20,073 nucleotides of DNA from a virus. The notes under the pieces are model-generated. The model was given only the letters and a program-made list of their open reading frames with translations. It did not search any database and had not been told where the DNA came from. The stretch spans positions 1 through 20,073 of IMG/VR virus record IMGVR_UViG_3300042554_001953; one strand, given 5' to 3'. This document shows positions 5,423 through 12,272 of the stretch, piece by piece (positions within the stretch are counted from its first letter, which is position 1; each line of letters starts with the position of its first letter). The position numbers and the translations under genes are program-made.

Positions 5423-6333
5423 ACCAATACCCCACTGATAATTTGTTCATATTTTTCGATAGCCAAATCTTTACCTTTAAGTTCCATATCTATGTCAAAT
5501 TCTAAACCATAAGTCTCAAACTTATTATAAGCATACTCAGCATGAGCACGAGGATTATTACCCTCTCGACTTTCACTATAATGAAATAATGGTTTAGTTT
5601 GCCATGTATCATAACACATATTAATCGCTTCACGTTCTGTGAGATTATTAGAATGGCACTTGTGATGCAGATAATCAAAACAGATTGGTATGCGGGTAAT
5701 AGGATGAAAAATATCAACCAGTTCTTTCACGCTCCAGCAATTTAGTTTATCATCGTTCTCGATAGTCATACGCTTCTGACAATTTTCATCTAACCGAATG
5801 AAGTTTGAGTAAAATCTATGAGAGATTTCTTCTCTGGTTCCATTATTATTATGAACATGAAGATTCATGGGCGAATTAGTATCTGCCGGTAATCCAATTC
5901 TGTCGAAGAAACTACTGTAGAAGTTGAGTTCTGTGATTGTTTTCTCGACCACCTTATCGGAGAGACTTGATAGCGAATTAAACTCGCTAGGATGACAACT
6001 AACACGAACGCCAGTAGTGGAAATAGTTTGTGCGATATTATCAAACTCATCTTGAATATCTTCATGATTGGGTAAATCCTCTAATGAGACATTAGCCTCG
6101 TCATAAGTAATGAGAGGAAAAATATCACTACTAACTCTATAAGTATAGTTATTACTACCGCAAAATTTGATTGTTTCATTTGTTGTTACAAGATTATTAA
6201 GAATTCTTTCTCCAAGAATAGCCAATGCTTCTTCTCTTGGTAAAGAATTAAATCTTTTAAAGGTCATGGTTTTATGACAAATACCTTGATCTTTAAGTTT
6301 AAGAGAAATACAACAAAGACCGAATCTGTTCAT
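5419..6333 (-). CDS. uvsE: UV damage endonuclease UvsE/UvdE
   Basis: The 304-aa protein is full length for the UvdE family, a TIM-barrel metal-dependent enzyme that nicks DNA 5' of UV photoproducts and starts alternative excision repair. Family signatures in order: RFGLCCIS (3-10), SCHPSEF (112-118), LHVHNNNG (158-165), IENDD (191-195), CFDYLHHKCH (218-227), HYSESR (251-256) with PRAHAEY (261-267), and MELKGKD (283-289). These histidine, glutamate and aspartate residues form the metal site. The start has a strong SD (GGAGGT) and is the first gene after promoter P4. Confidence 0.96.
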   Translation of the reverse strand: MNRFGLCCISLKLKDQGICHKTMTFKRFNSLPREEALAILGERILNNLVTTNETIKFCGSNNYTYRVSSDIFPLITYDEANVSLEDLPNHEDIQDEFDNIAQTISTTGVRVSCHPSEFNSLSSLSDKVVEKTITELNFYSSFFDRIGLPADTNSPMNLHVHNNNGTREEISHRFYSNFIRLDENCQKRMTIENDDKLNCWSVKELVDIFHPITRIPICFDYLHHKCHSNNLTEREAINMCYDTWQTKPLFHYSESREGNNPRAHAEYAYNKFETYGLEFDIDMELKGKDLAIEKYEQIISGVLV

Positions 6334-6349
6334 ATGACCTCCAACTGAG

Positions 6350-6377
6350 AGTATATCATACTATCGGTTTTTGTCAA
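6350..6377 (-). promoter_or_regulatory. Promoter P4 for uvsE operon
   Basis: Minus strand TTGACA (6377-6372), 16-nt spacer with ACCGATA, TGA before TATACT (6355-6350). The TGA stop of the thioredoxin-like gene is inside TTGACA. Start predicted near 6343, within 5-10 nt of the SD of uvsE. Confidence 0.9.
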
Positions 6378-6853
6378 GTGCTGCATGAACTTTTTGTTTG
6401 AGGCTGGGGCGGGTTAATTTTTAATTTAAACCAGTTTATTAGGTTATTATCTGCACCACCCTTGGTAAAACAGCCAGTATTTTTCTTTAATATATTTTCT
6501 GATCCATCTATAATGAAGTAGGATGGATAAGTATATATATTGTATTTATTGGATAATTGTGTAACAGTTTTGCTCATATTAATAAGTAAAACTTCATAAT
6601 CCTTCAAAATTTCTTGTATCTCTGAATTATAGTTGATTAGATACTTGATGACTGTACAACCGGGACAACCATCCATATAAAATAACAAGAAGATATTTTT
6701 ATTACTAGATTTAGAAGTCTCAAGCGTATGAAAATAGTCGATCTCTACTTGTTTGCCATTCATAAATGCAAGTTCTTTATCTTTTTGTTTTTTTTCTAAA
6801 TCAGATAAAGCGGATTCATAAAGTTTATTTTCTTCTTCTGTTGGTGTGTTCAT
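6374..6853 (-). CDS. Thioredoxin-fold protein with CPGC active site
   Basis: The 159-aa protein has FLLFYMDGCPGCTVIKYL (55-72), giving redox cysteines C63 and C66, and a cis-proline candidate at YTYP110 before the strand SYFIIDG, as in thioredoxins. An acidic/basic helical extension of about 45 residues precedes the domain and a Pro/Ser tail (SSCST) follows. There is no signal peptide, so it should act in the cytoplasm, for example reducing a phage or host protein. Its partner is unknown. Good SD (AAAGGAAA). Last gene of the P5 operon that contains thyX. Confidence 0.85.
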   Translation of the reverse strand: MNTPTEEENKLYESALSDLEKKQKDKELAFMNGKQVEIDYFHTLETSKSSNKNIFLLFYMDGCPGCTVIKYLINYNSEIQEILKDYEVLLINMSKTVTQLSNKYNIYTYPSYFIIDGSENILKKNTGCFTKGGADNNLINWFKLKINPPQPQTKSSCST

Positions 6854-6875
6854 AGTAATTTCCTTTGATTAATGA

Positions 6876-7061
6876 TTAAATATTAATTTCTTCAACTGAA
6901 TATATTTTCATAACAGTATAATTTGGATTTATGCCATTATAAAAATCAATTAAGGCTTTTTCTTCTGATTGAGCAAAAACCAGATCATTGATAAGTATGG
7001 TTTGTTTGGTAGGATCTGATATCTCATAAATTTGAGCGGTTATATTAAACTGCTTATTCAT
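6876..7061 (-). CDS. Hypothetical protein, 61 aa
   Basis: ATG overlaps the upstream stop (ATGA). The sequence NITAQIYEISDPTKQTILINDLVFAQ followed by EEKALIDFYNGINPNYTVMKIYSVEEI suggests a small alpha/beta fold with a strand-helix-strand order. No family is recognised. In the P5 operon. Confidence 0.75.
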   Translation of the reverse strand: MNKQFNITAQIYEISDPTKQTILINDLVFAQSEEKALIDFYNGINPNYTVMKIYSVEEINI

Positions 7062-7450
7062 AATATATTATCGAACCTCGCTGATAATTCTGATAAAATT
7101 TTTATTTTTTGTTTTTGGTTTTGAAAATCAATTCTTAAAACATACTCATTGTGTTTATCGTATTCTAATTGACACTGTGGCGTTAATATGTCTCGTAACT
7201 GTTTAATAATGTTTCTGTTTGGCACTTTAAAAGATATGTAAAATTGTGGTACTTTATTTTTTTGTCCAAAATGTCCTTCACAACTATATTGTGTAATACA
7301 ACCCATATACTCTAAAGCAAGTATAAAATAATTTACTCCTTTGTCTAATATTTCATTACAATATAAACCGCAAGGAGAACTTCTTATAATATTCAGTTCT
7401 TTTGCCTTTTCCCAAGAATTTAATTTTTGAACTTTGGTTTGTTTTCCCAT
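7058..7450 (-). CDS. Hypothetical protein with SCEGH motif, 130 aa
   Basis: Contains SPCGLYCNEILDKGVNYFIL (25-44) and the striking YSCEGHFG at about 55-62, with further strands FYISFKVPNR and YVLRIDFQNQ. CEGH-type motifs occur in small phage proteins whose activity I do not know; C and H there could bind metal. The first 31 nt overlap the 3' end of thyX. Operon partner of thyX and the thioredoxin-like gene. Confidence 0.78.
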   Translation of the reverse strand: MGKQTKVQKLNSWEKAKELNIIRSSPCGLYCNEILDKGVNYFILALEYMGCITQYSCEGHFGQKNKVPQFYISFKVPNRNIIKQLRDILTPQCQLEYDKHNEYVLRIDFQNQKQKIKILSELSARFDNIL

Positions 7451-8076
7451 GCTAAAGCCTCACTAATAATAGGAAACTGTTCAATAAAAATTTCTTTACA
7501 ATTGTTGGCTATGCTCATATGTTCTTTTTGTGTACCATTTGAAGAACGCAATTCTATATAATGAATCCAATTCCGTATATTACCGCTCATATAAAGTCTT
7601 GTTGGTGTTGCTAGTGGCAATACAAATCTAGCACATTCTTTTGCTATTCCATCTTTTATCATACCATCGTAAATGGCCTTACTTTTGGCAAAATGTTCGC
7701 GTAGTTTACTATTCCATTTAAAAACTATTTCTTGATCTATATCATCTATACTATTTTGTCTATTTTTAGTATCTTGACGCCGCAGTTCAAATATGGGAAT
7801 TTCTTCTGCTAAAAGAGTCGTGTCTGCATAACGCTGACTAAATTCTTGAAAAGTAAAACTTCTATGTCTTAGTATTTGAGCAGCAAGTCCTCTTGTTGTA
7901 TTGATTTCCAGAGTCATAAAACCATGCTCAAAAATACTCCAATGTTTGTGTTCAATGCAATATTTGAGTAGTCTCGCGTAATTATCTTGATCTTGATTGT
8001 TTGGGTTGGACACTCTAGCACAATACGCTATAGTTTTTTCTGCTTCTGGAGTTACGCTAATTAATTTTACATTCAT
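7420..8076 (-). CDS. thyX: Flavin-dependent thymidylate synthase ThyX
   Basis: The 218-aa protein has the ThyX motif RHRSFTFQEFSQRY (70-83), matching RHRxxSxxxxSxR except T75 in place of the first Ser. It also has the N-terminal substrate region (HWSIFEHGFMTLEI, 45-58) and a C-terminal NIRNWIHYIELRSS. ThyX makes dTMP from dUMP using methylene-tetrahydrofolate, NADPH and FAD. The length is typical for the family. It starts directly after the TAG of the upstream small gene, two genes into the P5 transcript. Phages carry it to supply thymidine for replication. Identification is firm; activity is inferred. Confidence 0.97.
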   Translation of the reverse strand: MNVKLISVTPEAEKTIAYCARVSNPNNQDQDNYARLLKYCIEHKHWSIFEHGFMTLEINTTRGLAAQILRHRSFTFQEFSQRYADTTLLAEEIPIFELRRQDTKNRQNSIDDIDQEIVFKWNSKLREHFAKSKAIYDGMIKDGIAKECARFVLPLATPTRLYMSGNIRNWIHYIELRSSNGTQKEHMSIANNCKEIFIEQFPIISEALAWENKPKFKN

Positions 8077-8307
8077 CTAGTGTGATTCCTTATATGATGT
8101 TTGATATTCTATCCATTCTCCATTAGTAATGTCATTATAAATATCTCTAGCGAGTTTACTAACGCTAGAACTAACGCCACTAGAAGATGGATTATCTATT
8201 TTGCTCCAATAATATTGGACTTTATCACCATTTTCTTCATCTCCCTTATCTTTAATGGTTTCATAGCCTTTATCTTTAGCCCATCTTTTAACTTCACTCC
8301 AAAGCAT
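8077..8307 (-). CDS. Hypothetical protein, 76 aa
   Basis: First gene after promoter P5, with a perfect SD (AGGAGG) seven bases before ATG. Reads MLWSEVKRWAKDKGYETIK, a helix followed by a charged loop, then YYWSKIDNP and SVSKLARDIYNDITN. This resembles small phage proteins with a helix-turn-strand order, but no function is recognised. It is cotranscribed with thyX, and its TAG stop abuts the thyX start. Confidence 0.78.
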   Translation of the reverse strand: MLWSEVKRWAKDKGYETIKDKGDEENGDKVQYYWSKIDNPSSSGVSSSVSKLARDIYNDITNGEWIEYQTSYKESH

Positions 8308-8316
8308 AGTATCCTC

Positions 8317-8583
8317 CTAGCAACTCATATTACCAGATTTCGGCGGTTTGTCAATGTCAACCTTAAATGATTGTTCTGGCAAATCATATCTTTTCCATGC
8401 TTCTTTATGTTTCAAACCTATAATCTCTACTCGTTGCTCATTAATTATTTGCTTTTGATAGTTGATTAATTCATATAATTCCATGATATAATCATATACT
8501 TGTTCGTTTTTATACGCTTCCATTATTTGTTGAACTTTTGCTGGTCGCATAGGCTCATATTTAAAATTACCATCCCAACTCAT
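8317..8583 (-). CDS. Hypothetical coiled-coil protein, 88 aa
   Basis: A long helix (MEAYKNEQVYDYIMELYELINYQKQIINEQRVEIIGL) with heptad-like hydrophobics suggests a coiled coil. The C-terminal KVDIDKPPKSGNMSC is encoded by the DNA that also forms promoter P5. ATGA overlap with the 60-aa gene? The upstream stop at 8580 overlaps this start (8583), so translation is coupled. Last gene of the P6 operon. The tail DKPP recalls the WDKPP of the 65-aa gene at 9366. Confidence 0.75.
   Translation of the reverse strand: MSWDGNFKYEPMRPAKVQQIMEAYKNEQVYDYIMELYELINYQKQIINEQRVEIIGLKHKEAWKRYDLPEQSFKVDIDKPPKSGNMSC
8327..8354 (-). promoter_or_regulatory. Promoter P5 for the thyX operon
   Basis: Minus strand TTGACA (8354-8349), 16-nt spacer with GCCGAA, extended -10 TGG and TAATAT (8332-8327), a weaker -10 than the others. 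It lies wholly inside the 3' end of the 88-aa gene. Start near 8320, only a few bases before the AGGAGG of the 76-aa gene. Confidence 0.78.
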
Positions 8584-8762
8584 TTTTGTAATTGTTCCTC
8601 CGCATTAATTTTATCTCTATGAACAAACCCAGCAGCAAATCCAGCAACATAAAGTTGTTGCATTACTTTGACGCAATCCTTGTTATTTCTGATAAATGGA
8701 ATGTTTTTTGCTACCCACTCATGGTAACTTTTTTCCTCATCACATAAATCTTGATCGTTCAT
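8580..8762 (-). CDS. Hypothetical protein, 60 aa
   Basis: ATGA overlaps on both sides (with the metalloprotease-like gene upstream and the 88-aa gene downstream). The C-terminal half reads CVKVMQQLYVAGFAAGFVHRDK, an amphipathic helix with small residues seen in several tiny phage proteins. No function recognised. Confidence 0.75.
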   Translation of the reverse strand: MNDQDLCDEEKSYHEWVAKNIPFIRNNKDCVKVMQQLYVAGFAAGFVHRDKINAEEQLQK

Positions 8763-9379
8763 TTCTTAATCTTAGCCTCATTATATTTATTGAAGATTTG
8801 ATTGATACCAGCGATCACGAAAGGACAAGTATTATTGATAATATCTGTATCATCATTATCTGTTATATATGCTTGTAATTCATCATTAATAACATCTTTA
8901 TGATAGCCCTTTTCTATCATATATTGTATAGTTTTTTGTAATTTCTTTTTATGTTTGGTAACAAAATTATCAATTTCTTTTCTATATTTAGCATTACTAG
9001 CATATAGAGCATGAGATAACTCATGACGTAATGTGCTTTTTGTTTGAGCACCTATAATATAGAAGTCATCTTGTCTGTATCGTAAAAGATCCAATAGTCT
9101 ACTTTCCTCTATTGTTAGTGGATCGAATAGCCCTTCTTTGAAAGGAATCAATACTTTACTAGGGAAGTTAAAACCAATCCATGTCGATTGATAATTATTT
9201 GCTCCGTATGTTTCACTATACCAATGTCTAAGTTGTCCAACCGTAAAAATATTATTACGAAAATTTGGATTGGTGCTTTCGTAGTATTCTTGAAAACGCA
9301 TAAATGTTAATCCTAATTCTTCTTGAGAATCAGCACTAACCCAAACGCTATTGTATGGTTGTGGTTTAATTGTTATCAT
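8759..9379 (-). CDS. Putative HExxH zinc metalloprotease-like protein
   Basis: The 206-aa protein contains STLRHELSHALYA (115-127), a HExxH zinc site (H119, E120, H123) in the usual hydrophobic helix. E167 in INDELQAYI is a candidate third ligand, a gluzincin-like arrangement. Upstream are beta-rich segments (YQSTWIGFNFPSKVLIPF). There is no signal peptide, so it would act in the cytoplasm on an unknown host or phage protein. A non-proteolytic structural role cannot be excluded. It starts inside the 3' end of the 65-aa gene and is part of the P6 operon. Confidence 0.75.
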   Translation of the reverse strand: MITIKPQPYNSVWVSADSQEELGLTFMRFQEYYESTNPNFRNNIFTVGQLRHWYSETYGANNYQSTWIGFNFPSKVLIPFKEGLFDPLTIEESRLLDLLRYRQDDFYIIGAQTKSTLRHELSHALYASNAKYRKEIDNFVTKHKKKLQKTIQYMIEKGYHKDVINDELQAYITDNDDTDIINNTCPFVIAGINQIFNKYNEAKIKK

Positions 9380-9563
9380 TTAAATCCATTTCTTTATTGT
9401 GTTCTGGTGGTTTATCCCAATTTAAAAGAGTATTGATTGTGTCTTTATATTCTGCTATTTCGTACCTTTGAATTCGTATTTCATTACGCAATGATTTATT
9501 AACACTTTTTAGGTGTTCAATTTCGATATTCAATTTATTGATATAATCATCTATATCCATCAT
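9366..9563 (-). CDS. Coiled-coil protein, 65 aa
   Basis: Almost entirely one helix, YINKLNIEIEHLKSVNKSLRN followed by EIRIQRYEIAEYKDTINTLL with regular hydrophobic heptads, ending in WDKPPEHNKEMDLNDNN. ATGATG start overlaps the AlkB-like stop. Likely dimeric; function unknown. The helix-then-DKPP design resembles the 88-aa protein at 8317. Confidence 0.78.
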   Translation of the reverse strand: MMDIDDYINKLNIEIEHLKSVNKSLRNEIRIQRYEIAEYKDTINTLLNWDKPPEHNKEMDLNDNN

Positions 9564-10069
9564 TGTAATGATCTAAATACTATAGAATATCTTAAATTTT
9601 TAACTGGCAGAATTTCATGAGTCCATTCATTTCTTATTTCGTCTTTCATTTGTACTAAACTTTTTGGATATAATTCCTGAACTATATCGTCTGAGTTTTT
9701 TTTCTTAAATACCATTGTTGATGAATAACCTAAACTTAATATGCTAACGATTGGCCCACTTATCGGTTTATCAATATGTGCTGCTATTTTTTGTCCTTTT
9801 TGGTACTTGTTAATTGCTATGCCGAAAGGTATATCAATGATTAAATCATCACTAATAAGTTTTTTGTAGATATTTACAATACTTGATGGTACATCGTCTA
9901 TACCCTTTTTATATCTGTCCCCAAAATATATACTATCAAAGTTACTACTGCCATAGTTAGCAACTAACTTTGGATTATTTTGTCGAAAATTTTCAATATC
10001 AGATATTATAAGTTGTTCTTCATTTTCTGATATATAGTTATCAAAAAACTTTAAACCTAAGTTTTCCAT
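9560..10069 (-). CDS. AlkB-like 2-oxoglutarate/Fe(II) dioxygenase
   Basis: The 169-aa protein has the dioxygenase iron triad H98-x-D100 (KIAAHIDKP) and H151 (EWTHEI), and the 2-oxoglutarate arginines R160 and R166 in NLRYSIVFR. Also typical of AlkB are FGIAINKYQKGQKI (82-95) before the triad and SILSLGYSSTMVF (109-121) after it. AlkB enzymes oxidatively remove alkyl groups such as 1-methyladenine from DNA or RNA. It is short, near the minimal domain. No SD is visible; the start overlaps the upstream gene by 13 nt, so coupling is likely. Fits with UvsE as phage DNA repair. Confidence 0.9.
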   Translation of the reverse strand: MENLGLKFFDNYISENEEQLIISDIENFRQNNPKLVANYGSSNFDSIYFGDRYKKGIDDVPSSIVNIYKKLISDDLIIDIPFGIAINKYQKGQKIAAHIDKPISGPIVSILSLGYSSTMVFKKKNSDDIVQELYPKSLVQMKDEIRNEWTHEILPVKNLRYSIVFRSLQ

Positions 10070-10260
10070 TCTGTTTTTAATTTATCTAGAGTGATGCGTA
10101 CCATACTATCATCATAGTAGCAATCGTTTTCTGTGGCTAGTAGATTTTCATATTTAATTTTATCAACAGAGTGTAAAACATTCATCACACACTGACCATA
10201 ACGCCAGTTAAAAGTATTATATGTTTGATCAACCAACTTTAAAAATTCTTCAAATGTCAT
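10057..10260 (-). CDS. Conserved small phage protein (WRYGQ type), 67 aa
   Basis: Start taken at the ATG at 10260 because it overlaps the upstream stop as ATGA; an in-frame ATG five codons earlier is less likely. Reads MTFEEFLKLVDQTYNTFNWRYGQCVMNVL, with the end ENDCYYDDSMVRITLDKLKTEW. The WRYGQ..MNVL...YDD pattern recalls a hypothetical protein common in tailed phages, from memory and unverified. Function unknown. Confidence 0.78.
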   Translation of the reverse strand: MTFEEFLKLVDQTYNTFNWRYGQCVMNVLHSVDKIKYENLLATENDCYYDDSMVRITLDKLKTEWKT

Positions 10261-10373
10261 TCTACATCGTACCATTCTGGAAAAGTATCATAATATAAAT
10301 CGGCAAATGGAGCATTTTCACCATCATTAATAACTGATCCTAAAATTGGTGGAGTTGTTTCATTATTTTTCAT
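10257..10373 (-). CDS. Small acidic protein, 38 aa
   Basis: ATG at 10373 to TGA at 10257, with an 11-nt overlap with the upstream gene and an ATGA overlap with the downstream one. Peptide MKNNETTPPILGSVINDGEN... is acidic and aromatic at the end (LYYDTFPEWYDVE). Precise junctions on both sides argue for a real gene. Function unknown. Confidence 0.62.
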   Translation of the reverse strand: MKNNETTPPILGSVINDGENAPFADLYYDTFPEWYDVE

Positions 10374-10683
10374 AAGGTTTAACGATCCACCCTATTTTGG
10401 CTAAGTCTAATGCTATTTCATCTGTTACAACACTTTCACTAACAGAACCATCAAGATTAATCATACCAGAACAGTAGTAGTTCAGATAATCCTCCCCACA
10501 ATCTCTAAGGTCTGCTACTATTTCACCACTCATTCTCCACGAACAAGTCCATTCGTTTTCACCATAAAAAAAACGATTATTACACATAGCCGCATATAAA
10601 TTTTGGCTATAAACTTTGCTATATTTACACTTATCTTTTATGGTTGAATTAGCAAATAAATCTTGTTCTAGGTCTGGTTTCAT
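10363..10683 (-). CDS. Conserved hypothetical phage protein, 106 aa
   Basis: Contains SQNLYAAMCNNRFFYGENEW (26-45), TCSWRMSGEIVADLRDCGEDY (46-66) and YYCSGMI, ending VTDEIALDLAKIGWIVKPY. The LYAA.CNN...W.CSWR..G.IVA.LR..GEDYL..YCSG pattern is familiar as a widespread tailed-phage hypothetical family (memory, unverified). Several Cys could form a metal site. ATGA overlap with the upstream exported-protein gene. Confidence 0.85.
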   Translation of the reverse strand: MKPDLEQDLFANSTIKDKCKYSKVYSQNLYAAMCNNRFFYGENEWTCSWRMSGEIVADLRDCGEDYLNYYCSGMINLDGSVSESVVTDEIALDLAKIGWIVKPYEK

Positions 10684-10970
10684 CGGTATACTACTACTGG
10701 TTGATAAAAGTATTGGGTCTGAGGAACATATACTACTCTTTGTGTTCTATAAAGCAAACATCTGTGTTCTACAACTACTGGTTGATTAACAACATAAGGA
10801 ACATATTGATAAACAACTACTGGTTGAGGTTGATAAACATAGGATTGTTGAGTTACAGCAGTTTGAACAACGTGATTTTGTAGTTGATATGGTATCCACT
10901 CTTGAGCATAAATATTACCACATACAATTGTCATTGATATTACTAACAAGCATCGTGCTATATTTTTCAT
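10680..10970 (-). CDS. Predicted exported Val/Tyr/Pro/Gln-rich repeat protein, 96 aa
   Basis: ATG with a good SD (AAGGAG). The N-terminus MKNIARCLLVISMTIVCG plus NIYA|QE is a classical Sec signal peptide with cleavage after A22. The mature part is low complexity: QPVVV occurs three times, with YQYVPY, VVYVPQ and YFYQPVVVYR around it, giving a beta-rich, Tyr/Val/Gln/Pro protein. Similar V/Y/P-repeat exported proteins are typical of Planctomycetes in my memory, a weak host hint. It may modify the host envelope or block superinfection; this is inference. It has the same strand and gene packing as its neighbours. Confidence 0.82.
   Translation of the reverse strand: MKNIARCLLVISMTIVCGNIYAQEWIPYQLQNHVVQTAVTQQSYVYQPQPVVVYQYVPYVVNQPVVVEHRCLLYRTQRVVYVPQTQYFYQPVVVYR
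10693..10827 (-). repeat. Three imperfectly spaced direct repeats inside the exported-protein gene
   Basis: The 12-mer ACTACTGGTTGA (plus strand) occurs at 10693-10704, 10774-10785 and 10816-10827. On the coding strand each encodes QPVVV in the same frame. TGTGTTCTA also occurs twice (10741 and 10763). This is internal coding repetition, likely from duplication or recombination. Confidence 0.85.
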
Positions 10971-10993
10971 AGTTATCTCCTTAAATAAAGTAA

Positions 10994-11212
10994 TTAATGT
11001 TCTGTTCTATTATTCATCTTAATAAGTTCAACAACATATCGTGCCGTATCTGGTACGTTACTACCTCCCATATAATAACTACCAATAAAATCAAACATAT
11101 TCAGATTTTTAGTATTGAATTCTTCATAGTAAATGGGTTCGTACTCCATACGAATATACTCACCCACACTATTTCCAAAATCCATAATTTGATTATATAA
11201 TTTCGTTGTCAT
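10994..11212 (-). CDS. Hypothetical protein, 72 aa (YIxMEY family)
   Basis: Reads MTTKLYNQIMDFGNSVGEYI then RMEYEPIYYEEF and YYMGGSNVPDTARYVVELI. It aligns by eye to the 79-aa protein at 15226 (VADYISMEYGDI ... YEMGDNASNAANYIMNFL), so the two look like paralogues. ATGACA start lies within the end of the upstream gene. Function unknown. Confidence 0.78.
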   Translation of the reverse strand: MTTKLYNQIMDFGNSVGEYIRMEYEPIYYEEFNTKNLNMFDFIGSYYMGGSNVPDTARYVVELIKMNNRTEH

Positions 11213-11420
11213 TGTATTGATCCAGTTTAAAACATTGACTGAGTGTATCTTGTAGTTTAGAAGTTTGTATAGCCAATAATACCTTTAAACCATTGATAGC
11301 ATTTACAATACCATCTTTATCTAAACCTTGCTCTAAGATACCTTCACTTAGATTCTCCATATTATCACAAAAAGTATATAAATGATTAATTTCTTCTTCC
11401 AGATGAAATCTGTTTTTCAT
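11193..11420 (-). CDS. Hypothetical helical protein, 75 aa
   Basis: Acidic helices: FHLEEEINHLYTFCDNMENL, then EGILEQGLDKDGIVNAINGL and KVLLAIQTSKLQDTLSQCF. This looks like a small three-helix protein of the kind found repeatedly in large phages, but no name can be given. SD AAGGTGG inside the end of the upstream gene; ATGA overlap. Confidence 0.77.
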   Translation of the reverse strand: MKNRFHLEEEINHLYTFCDNMENLSEGILEQGLDKDGIVNAINGLKVLLAIQTSKLQDTLSQCFKLDQYNDNEII

Positions 11421-11629
11421 ATTCCCACCTTTGTTATCTCAAATCCGAATCCTAGTAATCTAAAAGAGAATCCAATTCCCCAATCATATGTATAGTAATA
11501 AGTTTCTGTGGTCAAGTCCAAACTAAAACCATAATGATAAATATCATCTGTTGGATGCCATTCTGTATCCAGTTTAGGTTTTTTTATTCCCACAAAATTA
11601 AACGGATGGAAAAATTTAGTTACTATCAT
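11417..11629 (-). CDS. Hypothetical beta-rich protein, 70 aa
   Basis: Start taken at ATG 11629 rather than the TTG at 11659, which would overlap the upstream gene by 44 nt. The protein alternates aromatic residues: FFHPFNFVGIKKP, YHYGFSLDLTTETYYYTYDW and GIGFSFRLLGFGFEITKV, suggesting beta strands. No transmembrane helix. Overlaps the upstream gene by 14 nt. Function unknown. Confidence 0.7.
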   Translation of the reverse strand: MIVTKFFHPFNFVGIKKPKLDTEWHPTDDIYHYGFSLDLTTETYYYTYDWGIGFSFRLLGFGFEITKVGI

Positions 11630-11807
11630 GTTTGATAAAAAATGGTTTTGGGTAATCAACCGGCCAGTATTTCTTTTCTGGTGCCTTATCAGGTTGTAGT
11701 TTTTCTACGGTTTTAATTAGTTCTCGCATCTTTTGTTCAAGATTAAGTAGTGATGCTAGTACAACATCAATCTTTTGCTTAGATTTCTTTTTGCTTTTCT
11801 TTTTCAT
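11616..11807 (-). CDS. Lysine-rich protein, 63 aa
   Basis: Strongly basic N-terminus MKKKSKKKSKQK followed by a helix VVLASLLNLEQKMRELIKTVEKL and a Pro-rich end (KYWPVDYPKPFF). It could bind nucleic acid or a membrane surface. ATGA overlap with the upstream membrane-protein gene. Function unknown. Confidence 0.75.
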   Translation of the reverse strand: MKKKSKKKSKQKIDVVLASLLNLEQKMRELIKTVEKLQPDKAPEKKYWPVDYPKPFFIKHDSN

Positions 11808-12052
11808 TTTATTATGCTCATAAAGGAAACGAAACTAAATATCCAACTAATAACCAAACCAATCAACGCAACATTTAAAGCCCAATAAGTATCTCCTTTG
11901 TAATTTAATCTAAAAGCATCTACTAAGGATGCTAATAGTGCTAAAATAGTTAGTGAACACGCTATAGATGTTATGCAAGACAATCCGCCACTTAAAAGGC
12001 ATCGGGCTATAAAATATAATGTATTCATATTGATATATAGTTTACGATTCAT
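11804..12052 (-). CDS. Membrane protein with two predicted helices, 82 aa
   Basis: Hydrophobic segments at about 23-44 (LSCITSIACSLTILALLASL) and 57-79 (YWALNVALIGLVISWIFSFV) are separated by a polar stretch DAFRLNYKGDT. A weaker hydrophobic region lies at the N-terminus. The start is inside the last codons of the upstream gene (11-nt overlap). It has holin-like size and topology but no lysis gene next to it; function unknown. Confidence 0.78.
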   Translation of the reverse strand: MNRKLYINMNTLYFIARCLLSGGLSCITSIACSLTILALLASLVDAFRLNYKGDTYWALNVALIGLVISWIFSFVSFMSIIK

Positions 12053-12272
12053 CTAAATTAATATTGAAATGGTTCATAACTCTGTAAAAATCTTCTCGTA
12101 TTTGAGATAAAGCATCATCAGCATCCTTAAAAGAATGACCATGCTTATCCCAACTTCTCAATTGTTCACCAATATCCCAAAGAGCCAGAAAATAATCTTG
12201 ACCTTTAGTTGCTCTAGCAAAAGATGTAACATCTTCTGGTTCATCAAGATTAAATTTAAGAATTGCTTCCAT
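12042..12272 (-). CDS. Hypothetical protein, 76 aa (phage 'ALWDIxxxLRS' type)
   Basis: Start chosen at ATG 12272 (MEAILKFNLDEPEDVTSF), eight codons inside the longest frame, because GGAATAAAAGTG lies upstream and homologues I recall begin this way. Reads RATKGQDYFLALWDIGEQLRS, then a helix. The strand - DEPED - ALWDI - LRS pattern is familiar from small phage proteins of unknown function (unverified). Overlaps the upstream gene by 17 nt. Confidence 0.8.
   Translation of the reverse strand: MEAILKFNLDEPEDVTSFARATKGQDYFLALWDIGEQLRSWDKHGHSFKDADDALSQIREDFYRVMNHFNINLDES

Noticed and set aside
5502-6065. Extra minus-strand frames inside uvsE (71 and 66 codons)
   Set aside because: They lie wholly within the strongly identified uvsE in another frame and lack start signals.
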